A stretch of 64,000 nucleotides of DNA from assembly GCF_003075455.1 (NCBI RefSeq), contig NZ_QDAE01000011.1, positions 35,580 to 99,579 of the forward strand, written 5' to 3'. The position numbers and the translations under genes were made by a program. Every line of letters starts with the position of its first letter. Position 1 is the stretch's first letter. Below the pieces are notes generated by a model that made no database searches, was not told the DNA's origin, and worked only from the letters and a program-made list of their open reading frames with translations. Source of the stretch: Arthrobacter sp. Bz4 (GTDB lineage: Bacteria > Actinomycetota > Actinomycetes > Actinomycetales > Micrococcaceae). Below are positions 46,201 to 55,195 of the stretch, one piece after another.

Positions 46201-46453
46201 GGTCGCAGGATCGGGTGGGGCCGCCCTGGTCCAGCTGGGAACCACCCGCAAGGAAGCGGGAGTCCAGCAGCAACCCGCCCTGGCAGCCGATGAAGGGTGG
46301 GCCCGGGAAATGATCGAGGAAGCAGCACGTCTTATGTCGTCAGCTCAGTTCGATACGGTGCATGATCCGAAGCGATCAGGCCACGGTGGGTCAGGTTGTC
46401 GACTGCCCGAAATCTGTCCGCTGTGCCAAGAGGGACGGCAGGTGACCGAATGA
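43217..46453 (+). CDS. adnA: ATP-dependent helicase-nuclease subunit AdnA
   Basis: AdnA is one half of the AdnAB motor-nuclease that resects double-strand ends in Actinobacteria. From ATG 43217 there are 1078 residues: a UvrD-type motor with Walker A GGPGTGKST at 46-54, helicase motifs along the first 700 residues, and a C-terminal RecB-type nuclease with VDLKTGK near 959-965. Three Cys in CRLPEICPLC at the C-terminus could belong to an iron-sulfur site. The ATG overlaps the stop of the alkyltransferase-like gene; a TTG at 43205 is less likely. adnB follows with a four-base overlap. Confidence 0.92.
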   Translation: MNARPRLVTAGDARAGQPSATAPVLSPEQAEIVALGAGSGPVLVLGGPGTGKSTVLVEAAVRRIDQDGLDPASVLMLAPSRLSAARLRDALTSRLNRSLSAAPARTWASYAFDLIRRARIEGRIPELIRSPRLLSGAEQDLIIKELLDGHNRPGATPLGWPEGLTLALPTRGFRQEVRELFDRVSEYGMHPDELADLGRRFNRPDWTAGAQLYQEYRDVLDLRMPEAFDPAGVLTAARNLLEVDAELLAQERSRLQLILVDDYQESNAAVHALFTLLGRDSDVLVASCPDTVVHGFRGARPELTGRLAQDLTGNTKLLTVALRTSHRLTGPLAEAWQNVASRISVVGGAGAYRTLEPAPQGPTILNEVGLVSAHLVDSSFHELRYVAQRILEAQLFAGRSLGDIAVIVRTGAQLAEFQRYLTGQGIAVNVPAAERAIRDEPAVKPLLDIFGVVLGQVTLDAALAVSLLSSRVGGAGTLELRRLRQNLRQTEVAAGRGRTSDELLVEALTDPSLIGPGMQGGKAARRVARMISAGTSALEAEGANPETVLWALWEASGWSTQWADSAVAEGASAARADRDLDAVVALFQTAERFVDQVPGAAPARFLEYLTSQELPMDTLAPRAQNQESVALLTPASASGREWPVVIVAGIQEGTWPNLRLRGELLGSGELTALMDYGADFRRHRDPLILMQEIRFDELRSFSVAVSRATEELICCAVASDEAQPSPFLDLVDPLPPGQLERSRTEVQRPLTLRALVAELRKYAQQATAYPELSREATHHLGAMVNHSPTVPGAHPREWWGLQELSSSAPVVPGDQPIPVSPSKVDAVLKSPLNWFVSAVGGEPTMDFARSLGTLVHSIAQDFPDATGSQYVEELQRRWPSLGMKENWEGRIDFQRAEQMVRKLAGYVIAMRQAGRSLVGTEVDFEVDLEVAIGDAPRVARLRGQIDRLEIDAEGRLVIVDLKTGKSSPSLADLDRHPQLASYQVAVNEGALSAGQVAGSGGAALVQLGTTRKEAGVQQQPALAADEGWAREMIEEAARLMSSAQFDTVHDPKRSGHGGSGCRLPEICPLCQEGRQVTE

Positions 46454-49400
46454 GCAGCGCAGCAGCCCCGGTCGCAACTGGTGGAGTGCCCGCCAATCGG
46501 GTGGCCCAGCGGTTTTCTGCCAGAGAACTCGCTGAACTACTGCACCGTGATCCCACTTCACCAGTGCAGTACCCCACACCAGATCAGGTCACCATTATTG
46601 AAGCGCCGCTCGAGCCGCTGCTCGTCATTGCGGGCGCGGATCAGGTAAGACCAAGACCATGGCTGACCGGGTGGTTTGGTTGGTAGCCAACGCACTGGTC
46701 CGGCCGGAGCAGATCCTGGGTGTAACTTTCACCAAAAAAGCAGCCGGAGAGTTGTCCACCCGGATCCGGCAGCAATTGTCGGCACTGTACCCAGCGTTGG
46801 ACGCGGCCGGATATGAAGGCACCGACGAGGACCGGCTAGACCCGAGCGTGTCGACCTATCACTCGTACGCCAACTCGATTGTCCAGGACTATGGATTGCG
46901 CATCGGGGTGGAGCGGGACTCGGTGCTGCTCGGTGCTGCACAGGCCTGGCAACTGGCCAGTTCCGTGGTGGAAGCGTATGAGGGGGAGTGGGAGCATTTC
47001 AGTGCCGCGAAGTCCACCCTGGTCAAGGCGGTCCTCACCATGGCCGGGGAATGCGCTGAACATCTGGTGACACCGGCCGAAGTGAGGGCGGTGCTGAGGG
47101 AACACATCTCGGCCGTCGGTGAGCTGGAATACGCGGCGGGCACAATGCGCCGCCCGGCACAGGCTGTTGCCAGGCTGCTGGACAAACTGCGAACCCGGGT
47201 GACCGTCACCGAACTGGTCGAACACTACTCAGATGCCAAACACACCCGTCGGCAGCTGGACTTCGGTGATCTGGTTGCTCTCGCAGCAAGGATTGTCAGC
47301 GACATCCCCGAGGCGGTGGAAATGGAGCGCCAGAAATTCCGGGTAGTCCTGCTGGACGAATTCCAGGACACCTCATTTGCGCAGATGGTGTTGTTCTCAA
47401 AGCTCTTCGGCGACGGCCGGGCGGTGACCGCTGTGGGGGACCCCCACCAGTCGATCTATGGTTTCCGCGGAGCTTCGGCCGGTCAACTGGGAACGTTCCG
47501 CACCACGTTCCCCCTCACCGCCGACGACGGGTTACGCCCTTCATCGGTCGCCAACCTTTCGGTCGCCTGGCGCAACGGCACCAGTATTCTCGCGGCAGCC
47601 AACGCTGTTGCCTCCGAACTCAATCGTCAACCCGGCTGGCTGCGCAGCTCTACCCTGTTCGTCCCTCCGCTGGAACCGAAACCCCGGGCAGGAGTGGGGG
47701 AGGTGTATCTGGGTAGGTACCTGTGCGAAGCATCGGTACAGCTGGACGGCGAAACGGTTACGGGTGAGGCCGCTGCCCTGGCGGACCAGGTGGAGCACCA
47801 TCGACGGCGAGGTTTTGAGGTCGGTGCCGAGGGCCGGGCGCTCAAACCGACCGTCGCAGTCCTATGCCGTGGGCGGCGGCAGTTTGAACCCATCCGTCAG
47901 GAACTGGCGAAGCGTGGCATTCCGGTGCAGATTGTGGGACTTGGGGGCTTGCTCCGCACACCCGAAATCGTTGAACTGCTCGCAGTGCTGCGGGTGCTCG
48001 GCGACCCGGATCGATCCGATTCCCTGCTGCGATTGCTTTCGAGCGCCCGCTGGCGGATCGGCGCGGCAGACATCATGGCCCTGGGTGACTGGTCCAGGCA
48101 ACTGGCCCGACGTAGGCTCTGGTCCACGCCCGCCACCGAACCGGCCGACGACGTCGGAGCCGGAGCCGGGCAGGAGGCCGACACGGTGCTGCCCGACACC
48201 GTCGAACTGGGCAGTCTGGTCGAGGCAGTTGACCATCTCCCACCGGCAGATTGGGTCTCAAACAGCGGACGCGAGCTGAGCGGTGAAGGACGAATCCGGC
48301 TCATTCGTCTCCGCGACGAATTGCGGGTGCTCAGGGACTTCGTCGGGGACGATCTCACCACCCTGATCAACGAAGTGGAACGTCGCATCCTGCTCGACAT
48401 CGAGGTGGCAGCCAAACCGCGGGTGGGGATCCATGAGGCACGGCGCAACCTTGACGCTTTCGTGGACGCCGTCGCCGGATTCAGCTCGACGGCGGAACGC
48501 GTGGACCTGGCCGCGTTCCTGGCCTGGCTTGAGGCAGCAGATGCCGAAGAGGATGGGTTGCCGGTCACCGCACTCGAGACCAACCGGGATGCTGTGCAGC
48601 TCCTCACCGTGCACGCCGCGAAAGGACTGGAATGGGACATCGTCATTGTCCCGGGGCTCAACGAGGGTGCTTTCCCCAGCGGATCCGACTCGCGCTGGAG
48701 CAGCGGTGACTCGGCTATTCCATGGAATCTCAGGGGAGACGCGGGAGAACTGCCGCACTGGGACTGGGACCAGGAGGATCAGGTTTCGTGGATTGCCAGC
48801 GAGAAGGAGTTCACCGCGGAGGCACGCTACCACGCCGAGCGGGAGGAACGCCGGCTTGCCTACGTCGCGTTCACCCGGGCCAAACACGTGTTGGTCTGCA
48901 CGTCTTCGGCCTGGGGTGGCGGCCGGACCAAACCCACCCCGGTGTCCACCTACCTCACTGAGCTGCTCGACCTGGCCGAACACCACCAGCCGGGCTTCGC
49001 TGTGCTGCAATGGCTGACCCAGGAGGAGGAAGGAGACAACAACCCGGCCAACGCAGCGGAAACCCGTGCCGCCTGGCCAACAGACCCGCTCCACACGCGT
49101 CGTCCGGAAATGGAGACCGCAGCGGCTGCGGTCCTGACAGCGGCAGCCGCGGCATCCGATTCGTCGGAAACCAACGCGGGAACTGGGCTGGCTGGCGCTG
49201 GCGGGCGGTGGTCCGAGGAGACACGACTGGCTCTGGCCCGGCATTCCCGGGCAACCGGCAGTTCAGAAGTCGAACTCCCGGCGCACATCTCGGCGTCCCT
49301 CCTGGTGGAGCTATCCGATGATCCTGCTGCGGTGGCCCGGCAACTTCGGCGGCCGGTGCCGCGGCGTCCCGGAATGGCAGCCCGGCGTGGCACAGCCTTC

Positions 49401-49877
49401 CACACCTGGATTGAGGAGTACTACGGGACCAGCGGCATGCTGGACCTCGGTGAAACCCCGGGTGCCGATTCCCATATCGACGATGCCCTGGACCTCGACA
49501 GTATGATCGCTACCTTCAGGCAGTCAGCATGGGCCCACCGCCTGCCGGTGGAACTTGAGGTCCCCATCGAAACGAAGGTGGGTCCGCTCGTGGTTAGGGG
49601 ACGTATCGACGCGGTCTTCCGGCACGACGACGGAACGTGGGAACTGGTCGACTGGAAGACTGGCACCCCGCCATCACGGGAGAAACTAACGGTGCGGTCG
49701 GTGCAGCTCGCTGTCTACCGGTTGGCTTGGGCGCGGTTGAAGGGAGTTCCGCTGGAGTCGGTTCAAGCGGCGTTTTATTACGCCAGCACCGATACGGTGA
49801 TTCGACCACATGATCTGGCTAGCGAGGCAGGACTCGAAGACATCATTATCAGGGCGACGTCCCTGCACCAGGACTAG
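46450..49877 (+). CDS. adnB: ATP-dependent helicase-nuclease subunit AdnB, broken by a one-base frameshift
   Basis: AdnB carries the leading motor and a second nuclease. The gene starts at ATG 46450, overlapping the adnA stop. Its first 60 residues read PTPDQVTIIEAPLEPLLVIAGA, then the frame breaks inside the Walker A motif near 46638-46640. Restoring one G (GCGGAT to GCGGGAT) gives AGAGSGKTKTMADR in the long downstream frame. Later parts include VTFTKKAAGELSTR, VVLLDEFQDTSF, LLTVHAAKGLEWD, and a C-terminal nuclease with WELVDWKTGTPP. Corrected length is about 1142 residues. A break in the P-loop would kill the enzyme, so a sequence error is the simplest reading. Confidence 0.88.
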
Positions 49878-49911
49878 GTTGCCAGCGCTTACTGCCGACT
49901 GCCGCGGAAGA

Positions 49912-51174
49912 TCAGCTGGACTTGATGATCGGCAGCGACGACGTTTCAGTGTCGTCGGCCGGAACCGGTGAGACTGAAAACGGGCGAGGATTCTCGGTGG
50001 TGTTGGCCGACTCGTTGCCCGCGTCGCCATCAGTATCCGGCGACTCAGCACCAGTGCCAGTGCCAGGATCGCCGTCGTCGAAGCCCGAAGTGTCGCCGCC
50101 GTCGTCCTCAATAGTTTCCCCAGCCACCGAATGGTCGTCGATCGGTAGGGCGGGTTCCGCGACCTCGCCGTCGGCACTGTCAGTGTCGGCACCGTTAGTG
50201 TCGGCGATCGTGGTGTCGGGCAGGTGCTGTGACTGCTGTGCCCGGTAGGCGGCGGCAGCTGCTTCCTCGGCCTGCAGGTCCCGATCAAGGGTTGACATCA
50301 TGTCCTCGGCCTCGGCGATCATCTCGGAGTTGTTCATCGCCACGCCCCGCACCAACCACTGCGCCAAGGCGAATTCTGCGGCGAGAGCGGCACGTCGCAT
50401 CAGGTGCGGGTCAGCGGCTTCGCCACGAGCCGCGACGTAGGCGTTGTGGACGGCGTCGGCGAATCCTGGGTTGCTGGCTGCCAGCAGCCAGGCAAAGTCG
50501 TCGGCTGGATCGCCCACTCGCAGGTCGGTCCAACCGGTTACCGCGCTGACACGACCGGCCGAGATCAGCAGATTGTCTTCGTGAAGGTCCCCGTGGACCA
50601 CTGTCGCGTGGAACCGCCAGAGCGTGACATCCTCGAGCGCGTGTTCCCACCGTCGCAGTAGATGCGCAGGTATTCTGCCGGTGGTGGCGGCCTGGTCCAG
50701 CTCGTTCAGCTTCCGTTGCCGGAACTCGTTTGCCTCGTAGCTGGGCAGATCGGCGTTATGAACCAGCAGCGGGGGCAGATCGTGGATCGCGGCGAGCATC
50801 CGTCCGAGTTCCTTGACCAGCTCATTCCCCCCACCGGCCAGGTCGTCCAGCTCGCGGACGGAACCTTCGAGATGCGCGTACACGAAGGTACACAGTTCGC
50901 CCTGCCGCAGTGTCCCCGCGATGTGGGGGACCAGGAACGGCAGCTCCGCCCTGATCGCGGGTGTGAATGCCTTCAACGCCTGCAGTTCAGTCTCGAGCCT
51001 CATTGACGCGTCGGGGTGTTTAGGGGACCGTACCCGCCACTGTTTCCCGGAGTCGTCGACTAGCAGCGCCGATTCGAAATCCGCGGCATCGTCGGGGATG
51101 CCTGCCACCCCGGTAGGGGTAAGCCCGGGTACGGCGGCGCTGGCAATCGCCGCGAGTTCCATGGGTGTCCGTTT
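49912..51174 (-). CDS. aminoglycoside/macrolide phosphotransferase-like kinase
   Basis: The 420-residue protein has the APH-fold catalytic loop HGDLHEDNLL at about 195-204 and the metal-binding WTDLRVGDPADDFAWL after it. The APH fold ends near residue 305. The remaining 100 residues are an acidic, Asp/Gly/Thr-rich disordered tail. Family members phosphorylate antibiotics, sugars or small alcohols; a resistance role is not shown here. The start is GTG 51174 or ATG 51162; homologues as I recall begin a few residues before ELAA, which favours the former. It lies opposite the repair genes between adnB and nudC. Confidence 0.85.
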   Translation of the reverse strand, partial: KRTPMELAAIASAAVPGLTPTGVAGIPDDAADFESALLVDDSGKQWRVRSPKHPDASMRLETELQALKAFTPAIRAELPFLVPHIAGTLRQGELCTFVYAHLEGSVRELDDLAGGGNELVKELGRMLAAIHDLPPLLVHNADLPSYEANEFRQRKLNELDQAATTGRIPAHLLRRWEHALEDVTLWRFHATVVHGDLHEDNLLISAGRVSAVTGWTDLRVGDPADDFAWLLAASNPGFADAVHNAYVAARGEAADPHLMRRAALAAEFALAQWLVRGVAMNNSEMIAEAEDMMSTLDRDLQAEEAAAAAYRAQQSQHLPDTTIADTNGADTDSADGEVAEPALPIDDHSVAGETIEDDGGDTSGFDDGDPGTGTGAESPDTDGDAGNESANTTENPRPFSVSPVPADDTETSSLPIIKSS

Positions 51175-51296
51175 CACATCCTCAACGGTAGGGCTGTCCT
51201 TCCCAGAAAGAGCCGTTGCCGGTCGGCGAGTCGTCAGAAGCTGCCACCGCGGTGAGCAAAAGTGGTACTGAAATGTGTTTTGGGGGACCGAGAACG

Positions 51297-51302
51297 TACC
51301 GT
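51297..51302 (+). promoter_or_regulatory. -10 box of nudC
   Basis: TACCGT (51297-51302) ends six bases before the nudC ATG at 51309 and no ribosome site is seen, indicating a leaderless nudC-uvrD2 message. Confidence 0.45.
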
Positions 51303-51308
51303 AGAACC

Positions 51309-52280
51309 ATGAGCGAAACCCTCCGGATTCCCACCCTTCCGTCCTTCGGAGCGCTACCGCTGGCGCGGGTGGCGCTGGACCGTGGAGGGGCGCTGCGTTC
51401 AAGTCCCTTGCTGCTCGATGAGCTGTGGGGTGCTCCCACCACGCGTGTGATGTTCATCGCCCAGGGGAAATCCCCAGTTGTTGACGGGAACCTCCTGTTC
51501 GTGGATTCGGCGACCGTTAGCCGTCCGGAAACCTTGGTCTACCTGGGGCGAACCCTCGCCGACGATTCCGATCACGGCGGCATTCCGACCGGTACCCACA
51601 TTCTGCTCGCAGTGCTGGAATCCACGGACAACGAAATTTTTGACGGCACGAGCTGGCTGGGCCTCCGAGAGGTGGCGCTGGCTCTCTCCGGCAGGGACGC
51701 GGGCATCTTCGTTCAGGCCGCGTCGATTGCGAACTGGCATGCGAAGCACACCCACTGCCCGCGTTGTGGGGCGTTGACAGAGGTTGTTGAAGGTGGCTGG
51801 GTGCGGCGCTGTCCAGCCGATGAGTCGAGCCACTACCCCAGGACCGACCCGGCCATCATCGTCGCAGTGGTGGACGACGCCGATCGGCTGCTCCTGGGAT
51901 CGGCGGCCGCCTGGCCCGAGGGACGGTTTTCCACCCTGGCGGGTTTCGTCGAACCGGGAGAGTCGCTGGAAGCCGCTGTTATCCGCGAGGTGGCGGAAGA
52001 ATCAGGTATCGAGGTCCACTCACCCCTGTACCTGGGCTCGCAGCCGTGGCCCTTCCCCGCCTCCTTGATGGTGGGGTTTATCGCCACTGCCGTGAACACC
52101 AACCAGGTGCCGGATGGTGCGGAGATCGTGGACCTCCGATGGTTCACGCGGACGGAGCTGCTTGAGGCAGTTCGAAGCGGCGAGATCACTATTCCCACTG
52201 GAGCTTCAGTCTCGCGGGCGCTGATTGAACACTGGTACGGCGGCTCGCTGGACCTGGCAGTCGAGGGGGTCCGGCTCTAG
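51309..52280 (+). CDS. nudC: NADH pyrophosphatase NudC
   Basis: NudC hydrolyses NADH to NMNH and AMP and, in other bacteria, removes NAD caps from RNA. The 323-residue protein has a zinc ribbon (C150, C153, C168) and the Nudix box GFVEPGES...REVAEESGI at 212-234. The fourth zinc ligand is not a Cys: the position reads DESSHYPR, a pattern I associate with actinobacterial homologues. The in-frame start at 51216 would cover the promoter, so 51309 is chosen. uvrD2 begins two bases after its stop, so the two form an operon. Confidence 0.93.
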   Translation: MSETLRIPTLPSFGALPLARVALDRGGALRSSPLLLDELWGAPTTRVMFIAQGKSPVVDGNLLFVDSATVSRPETLVYLGRTLADDSDHGGIPTGTHILLAVLESTDNEIFDGTSWLGLREVALALSGRDAGIFVQAASIANWHAKHTHCPRCGALTEVVEGGWVRRCPADESSHYPRTDPAIIVAVVDDADRLLLGSAAAWPEGRFSTLAGFVEPGESLEAAVIREVAEESGIEVHSPLYLGSQPWPFPASLMVGFIATAVNTNQVPDGAEIVDLRWFTRTELLEAVRSGEITIPTGASVSRALIEHWYGGSLDLAVEGVRL

Positions 52281-52282
52281 GT

Positions 52283-54388
52283 ATGGAGACAACTCTCGAA
52301 GAGAGGATCCTCGCCGGCCTCGATGATGAACAGCGGACAGTCGCCTCCACGCTGACCGGTCCGCTCTGCGTTCTAGCCGGCGCGGGAACGGGTAAAACCA
52401 GGGCCATCACCCACCGGATTGCCTATGGTGTCCACACCGGTGTCTACAAACCACAACAGGTGCTGGCGGTGACCTTTACGGCTCGGGCCGCCGCGGAGAT
52501 GCGGACCAGGCTCCGCGACCTGTCCGCCTCGGGAGTGCAGGCGCGGACGTTCCACGCCGCCGCCCTGCGGCAGCTGCAATACTTCTGGCCACAGGCAGTG
52601 GGTGGCCCCCTGCCTGCTCTGGTGGACCACAAAGCGCAGCTCATCGCAGAAGCGTCGAGGCGGCTCCGGTTATCGACGGACCGGGCCGCGATCAGGGATG
52701 TTGCTGCGGAGATCGAATGGGCCAAGGTGTCCATGCTTACCCCCGAGCGGTATACAGCCGCGGCGGCTGGTCGGGTCGAGCCCGCAGGCATGGACCACAC
52801 AACAGTCGCCCGTATCTTTGCTGGCTACGAGGACCTGAAGCTCGACCGCAACGTCATTGACTTCGAGGATGTGCTGCTGATTACTGTGGGGATCCTGCAG
52901 GAGGATGAGAAGGTGGCGGCCACCGTGCGCGCGCAGTACCGGCATTTCGTGGTGGACGAGTACCAGGACGTTTCCCCGCTGCAGCAGCGGTTGCTGGATT
53001 TGTGGCTCGGTGACCGCCGCGAATTATGCGTGGTGGGTGATGCCAGTCAGACCATTTACTCATTCACCGGGGCAACCTCGCGGCATTTGCTTGATTTCAC
53101 CGGTCGGTATGAGGGTGCACAGGTGGTGCGGTTGGTTCGCGACTACCGGTCGACGCCGCAGGTGGTCAAACTAGCCAACAACCTGTTGGCCGCGCGAACA
53201 GCAGAAACCGGCCGTCAGGCAGGCTCCTCGAGTTGGTCTACCCCGCTGGAGCTTATTGCCCAGCGAGACGCCGGGCCGGAACCCTCGTTTACCGAGTGCA
53301 GCGACGATGAAGCGGAAGCCGCCGAAGCGGCCAGACGGATCAAGGCGCTCATGGATGGTGGGGTGCTGGCGAGTGAGATCGCGATCCTCTACCGCACGAA
53401 CGGCCAGTCAGCGGCCTATGAACAGGCGCTCGCCAGCGCCGGTATTGGCTATCAGCTTCGCGGCGGTGAGCGTTTTTTCGCGCGCCGGGAAGTCAGAGAT
53501 TCGCTGCTGCAGTTGCGTGCTGGCGCCAGAACCGCAGGAACAGACGATGTCCCGCAACTGGTGCGGGACATCCTCGCGAGCCTGGGGTACACCTCGGTGG
53601 CGCCGGCGAGCTCGGGAGCGGTCCGGGAGAAGTGGGAGTCGCTCGCCGCGCTGGTCGCTTTGGCTGACGAACTCAGCGCGGCCCGGGCTGCTGACGGATT
53701 CACCCTTCAGGATTTCGTGGCGGAGCTCGAGGAACGGGCCGCCGCCCAGCACGCACCGACGGTACAGGGCGTCACCCTCGCATCGCTCCACGCGGCGAAG
53801 GGCCTGGAATGGGATGCCGTGTTCCTGGTCGGCCTCAGCGAGGGTCTGATGCCGATCTCCTTCGCTGACACGCCGGAGGCTGTCGACGAGGAGCGCAGAC
53901 TCCTCTACGTGGGCATCACCCGGGCGAGGGAACACCTGGCGCTCTCCTGGTCCACCGCTCGCACCCCGGGAGGGCGGGCCAGCCGGAAACCGACCCGGTT
54001 CCTCGACGGGCTTCGCCCAGGCGTTTCCGGTGATCGGGCCTTCCGGACGCCCAAGGTCAAGCAAAGCCGCAAGGTGTCGGCTCCGTCGACCTGCAGGGTG
54101 TGTGGGAAGGTTCTTGGGTCCGGCTCCGAACGAAAGATCGGACGATGTGGTGACTGCCCGGCGACGTACCAGGAAGCCACCTTTGAGGCGTTGCGGGCCT
54201 GGCGGTTGGACCAGGCTCGCGAAAATGACGTGCCCGCGTTCGTTGTGTTCACCGACGCCACCCTGGTCGCTATTGCCGAGGCACGGCCAACAACGATCGA
54301 GCAACTGGGGGCGCTGGCCGGGATTGGTCCGGCCAAACTCGAGAAGTACGGGGAATCGGTGCTGTTGATCATCGCGGAAAGTGAGTGA
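52283..54388 (+). CDS. uvrD2: ATP-dependent DNA helicase UvrD2
   Basis: This superfamily 1A helicase has Walker A LAGAGTGKT at about 31-39, VTFTARAAAEMRTR, FVVDEYQDVSPLQQ, VRLVRDYRSTPQVV, ASLHAAKGLEWDAVF and LLYVGITRARE. After the motor come four Cys (CRVCGKVL and GRCGDC), a small zinc-binding element, and a C-terminal HRDC domain (ENDVPAFVVFTDATLVAIAE). This order and the 701-residue length match mycobacterial UvrD2, an essential 3'-5' helicase. It follows nudC by two bases and precedes a YgjP-type gene. Confidence 0.94.
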   Translation: METTLEERILAGLDDEQRTVASTLTGPLCVLAGAGTGKTRAITHRIAYGVHTGVYKPQQVLAVTFTARAAAEMRTRLRDLSASGVQARTFHAAALRQLQYFWPQAVGGPLPALVDHKAQLIAEASRRLRLSTDRAAIRDVAAEIEWAKVSMLTPERYTAAAAGRVEPAGMDHTTVARIFAGYEDLKLDRNVIDFEDVLLITVGILQEDEKVAATVRAQYRHFVVDEYQDVSPLQQRLLDLWLGDRRELCVVGDASQTIYSFTGATSRHLLDFTGRYEGAQVVRLVRDYRSTPQVVKLANNLLAARTAETGRQAGSSSWSTPLELIAQRDAGPEPSFTECSDDEAEAAEAARRIKALMDGGVLASEIAILYRTNGQSAAYEQALASAGIGYQLRGGERFFARREVRDSLLQLRAGARTAGTDDVPQLVRDILASLGYTSVAPASSGAVREKWESLAALVALADELSAARAADGFTLQDFVAELEERAAAQHAPTVQGVTLASLHAAKGLEWDAVFLVGLSEGLMPISFADTPEAVDEERRLLYVGITRAREHLALSWSTARTPGGRASRKPTRFLDGLRPGVSGDRAFRTPKVKQSRKVSAPSTCRVCGKVLGSGSERKIGRCGDCPATYQEATFEALRAWRLDQARENDVPAFVVFTDATLVAIAEARPTTIEQLGALAGIGPAKLEKYGESVLLIIAESE

Positions 54389-54397
54389 GAGCAACCC

Positions 54398-54946
54398 ATG
54401 ACTGTCAAGGATCCGCCCGTCGAAGTCAGACGGTCCGCGAAGCGCAGGCGGACCGTCAGCGCTGACCTGCGCGACGGCGTCGTGATCGTTTCCATCCCAG
54501 CCCACTTCACCGCGGCCCAGGAAAAAGACTGGGTGCACCGCATGGTCACCAAACTCCTGTCCAAACAGCAGTCGCTGACCCCGGCGCTGGACGGCGCGGA
54601 CCAGACCAACCCGGGGGAAGAGCTCCTGCAGCGCGCCGGGGCACTGTCGGAAGCCTATCTGGCCGGGCGCGGCCAACCGGTGAGCATCGGATGGGTGACG
54701 AACCAGAATTCCCGGTGGGCATCGGCCACACCGGCCCGCAAGACCATCCGCCTCTCCCACAAGCTGCAGGGAATGCCCACCTGGGTGGTTGACTACGTCA
54801 TCCTGCACGAGATGGCCCACCTCATTGAGCCCTCCCACAACCGCATGTTCTGGCGGCTACTAGAGGCGTATCCCCGAACGGAAGCAGCTAAAGCGTTCCT
54901 TGAAGGTGTGTCCTTCGCTTCCAACCACGGAATGGCAGGCCACTAG
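54398..54946 (+). CDS. YgjP-type metallopeptidase (DUF45)
   Basis: The 182-residue protein has HEMAHLIEPSHNRMFW: H137, E138 and H141 form HExxH and H147 is a further ligand, as in the YgjP/SprT-like group. WVTNQNSRWASATP and IRLSHKL before it are typical. Residues 1-60 are basic and may bind nucleic acid. It starts nine bases after uvrD2. Whether it cuts DNA-bound proteins, as SprT relatives do, is inference from fold and neighbours. Confidence 0.88.
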   Translation: MTVKDPPVEVRRSAKRRRTVSADLRDGVVIVSIPAHFTAAQEKDWVHRMVTKLLSKQQSLTPALDGADQTNPGEELLQRAGALSEAYLAGRGQPVSIGWVTNQNSRWASATPARKTIRLSHKLQGMPTWVVDYVILHEMAHLIEPSHNRMFWRLLEAYPRTEAAKAFLEGVSFASNHGMAGH

Positions 54947-54984
54947 CGGCTGCGGCACCGAGCAACGATTCGAGCTGGGTCATC

Positions 54985-55163
54985 GTGCGGGCCGATCATC
55001 CCACTGGTGACCCCGGGAGGCGTAAATGCTGGCGGTGTCGATGAGGTTGATTCCTGCGTCGATGGCACGACGGAAGACCCCGATCGAATCCCCGTCGCCT
55101 TGTCGCCGAACATCCTGGGGCCGAAGCAGGACGGCTGACCCCGACGCCGGTCCGGCCGAACTG
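54985..55163 (-). pseudogene. aldo/keto reductase N-terminal remnant
   Basis: On the minus strand one frame reads QFGRTGVGVS, a second FGDK, and a third DSIGVFRRAIDAGINLIDTA followed by SIYASRG. Together these follow the start of aldo/keto reductases (strand one, then the GINLIDTA segment with the NADP-side Asp). At least two frame changes, no start codon and no downstream barrel show that it is a decayed fragment. It fills most of the 249-base gap between the YgjP-type gene and DUF2342. Confidence 0.7.
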
Positions 55164-55195
55164 GGTGGCCAGCTGAGCTGTGCCCTGCTCAGGTA

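Noticed and set aside
53408..54838. Long minus-strand frame opposite uvrD2
   Set aside because: It is fully antisense to conserved helicase motifs; composition is typical of a shadow frame.
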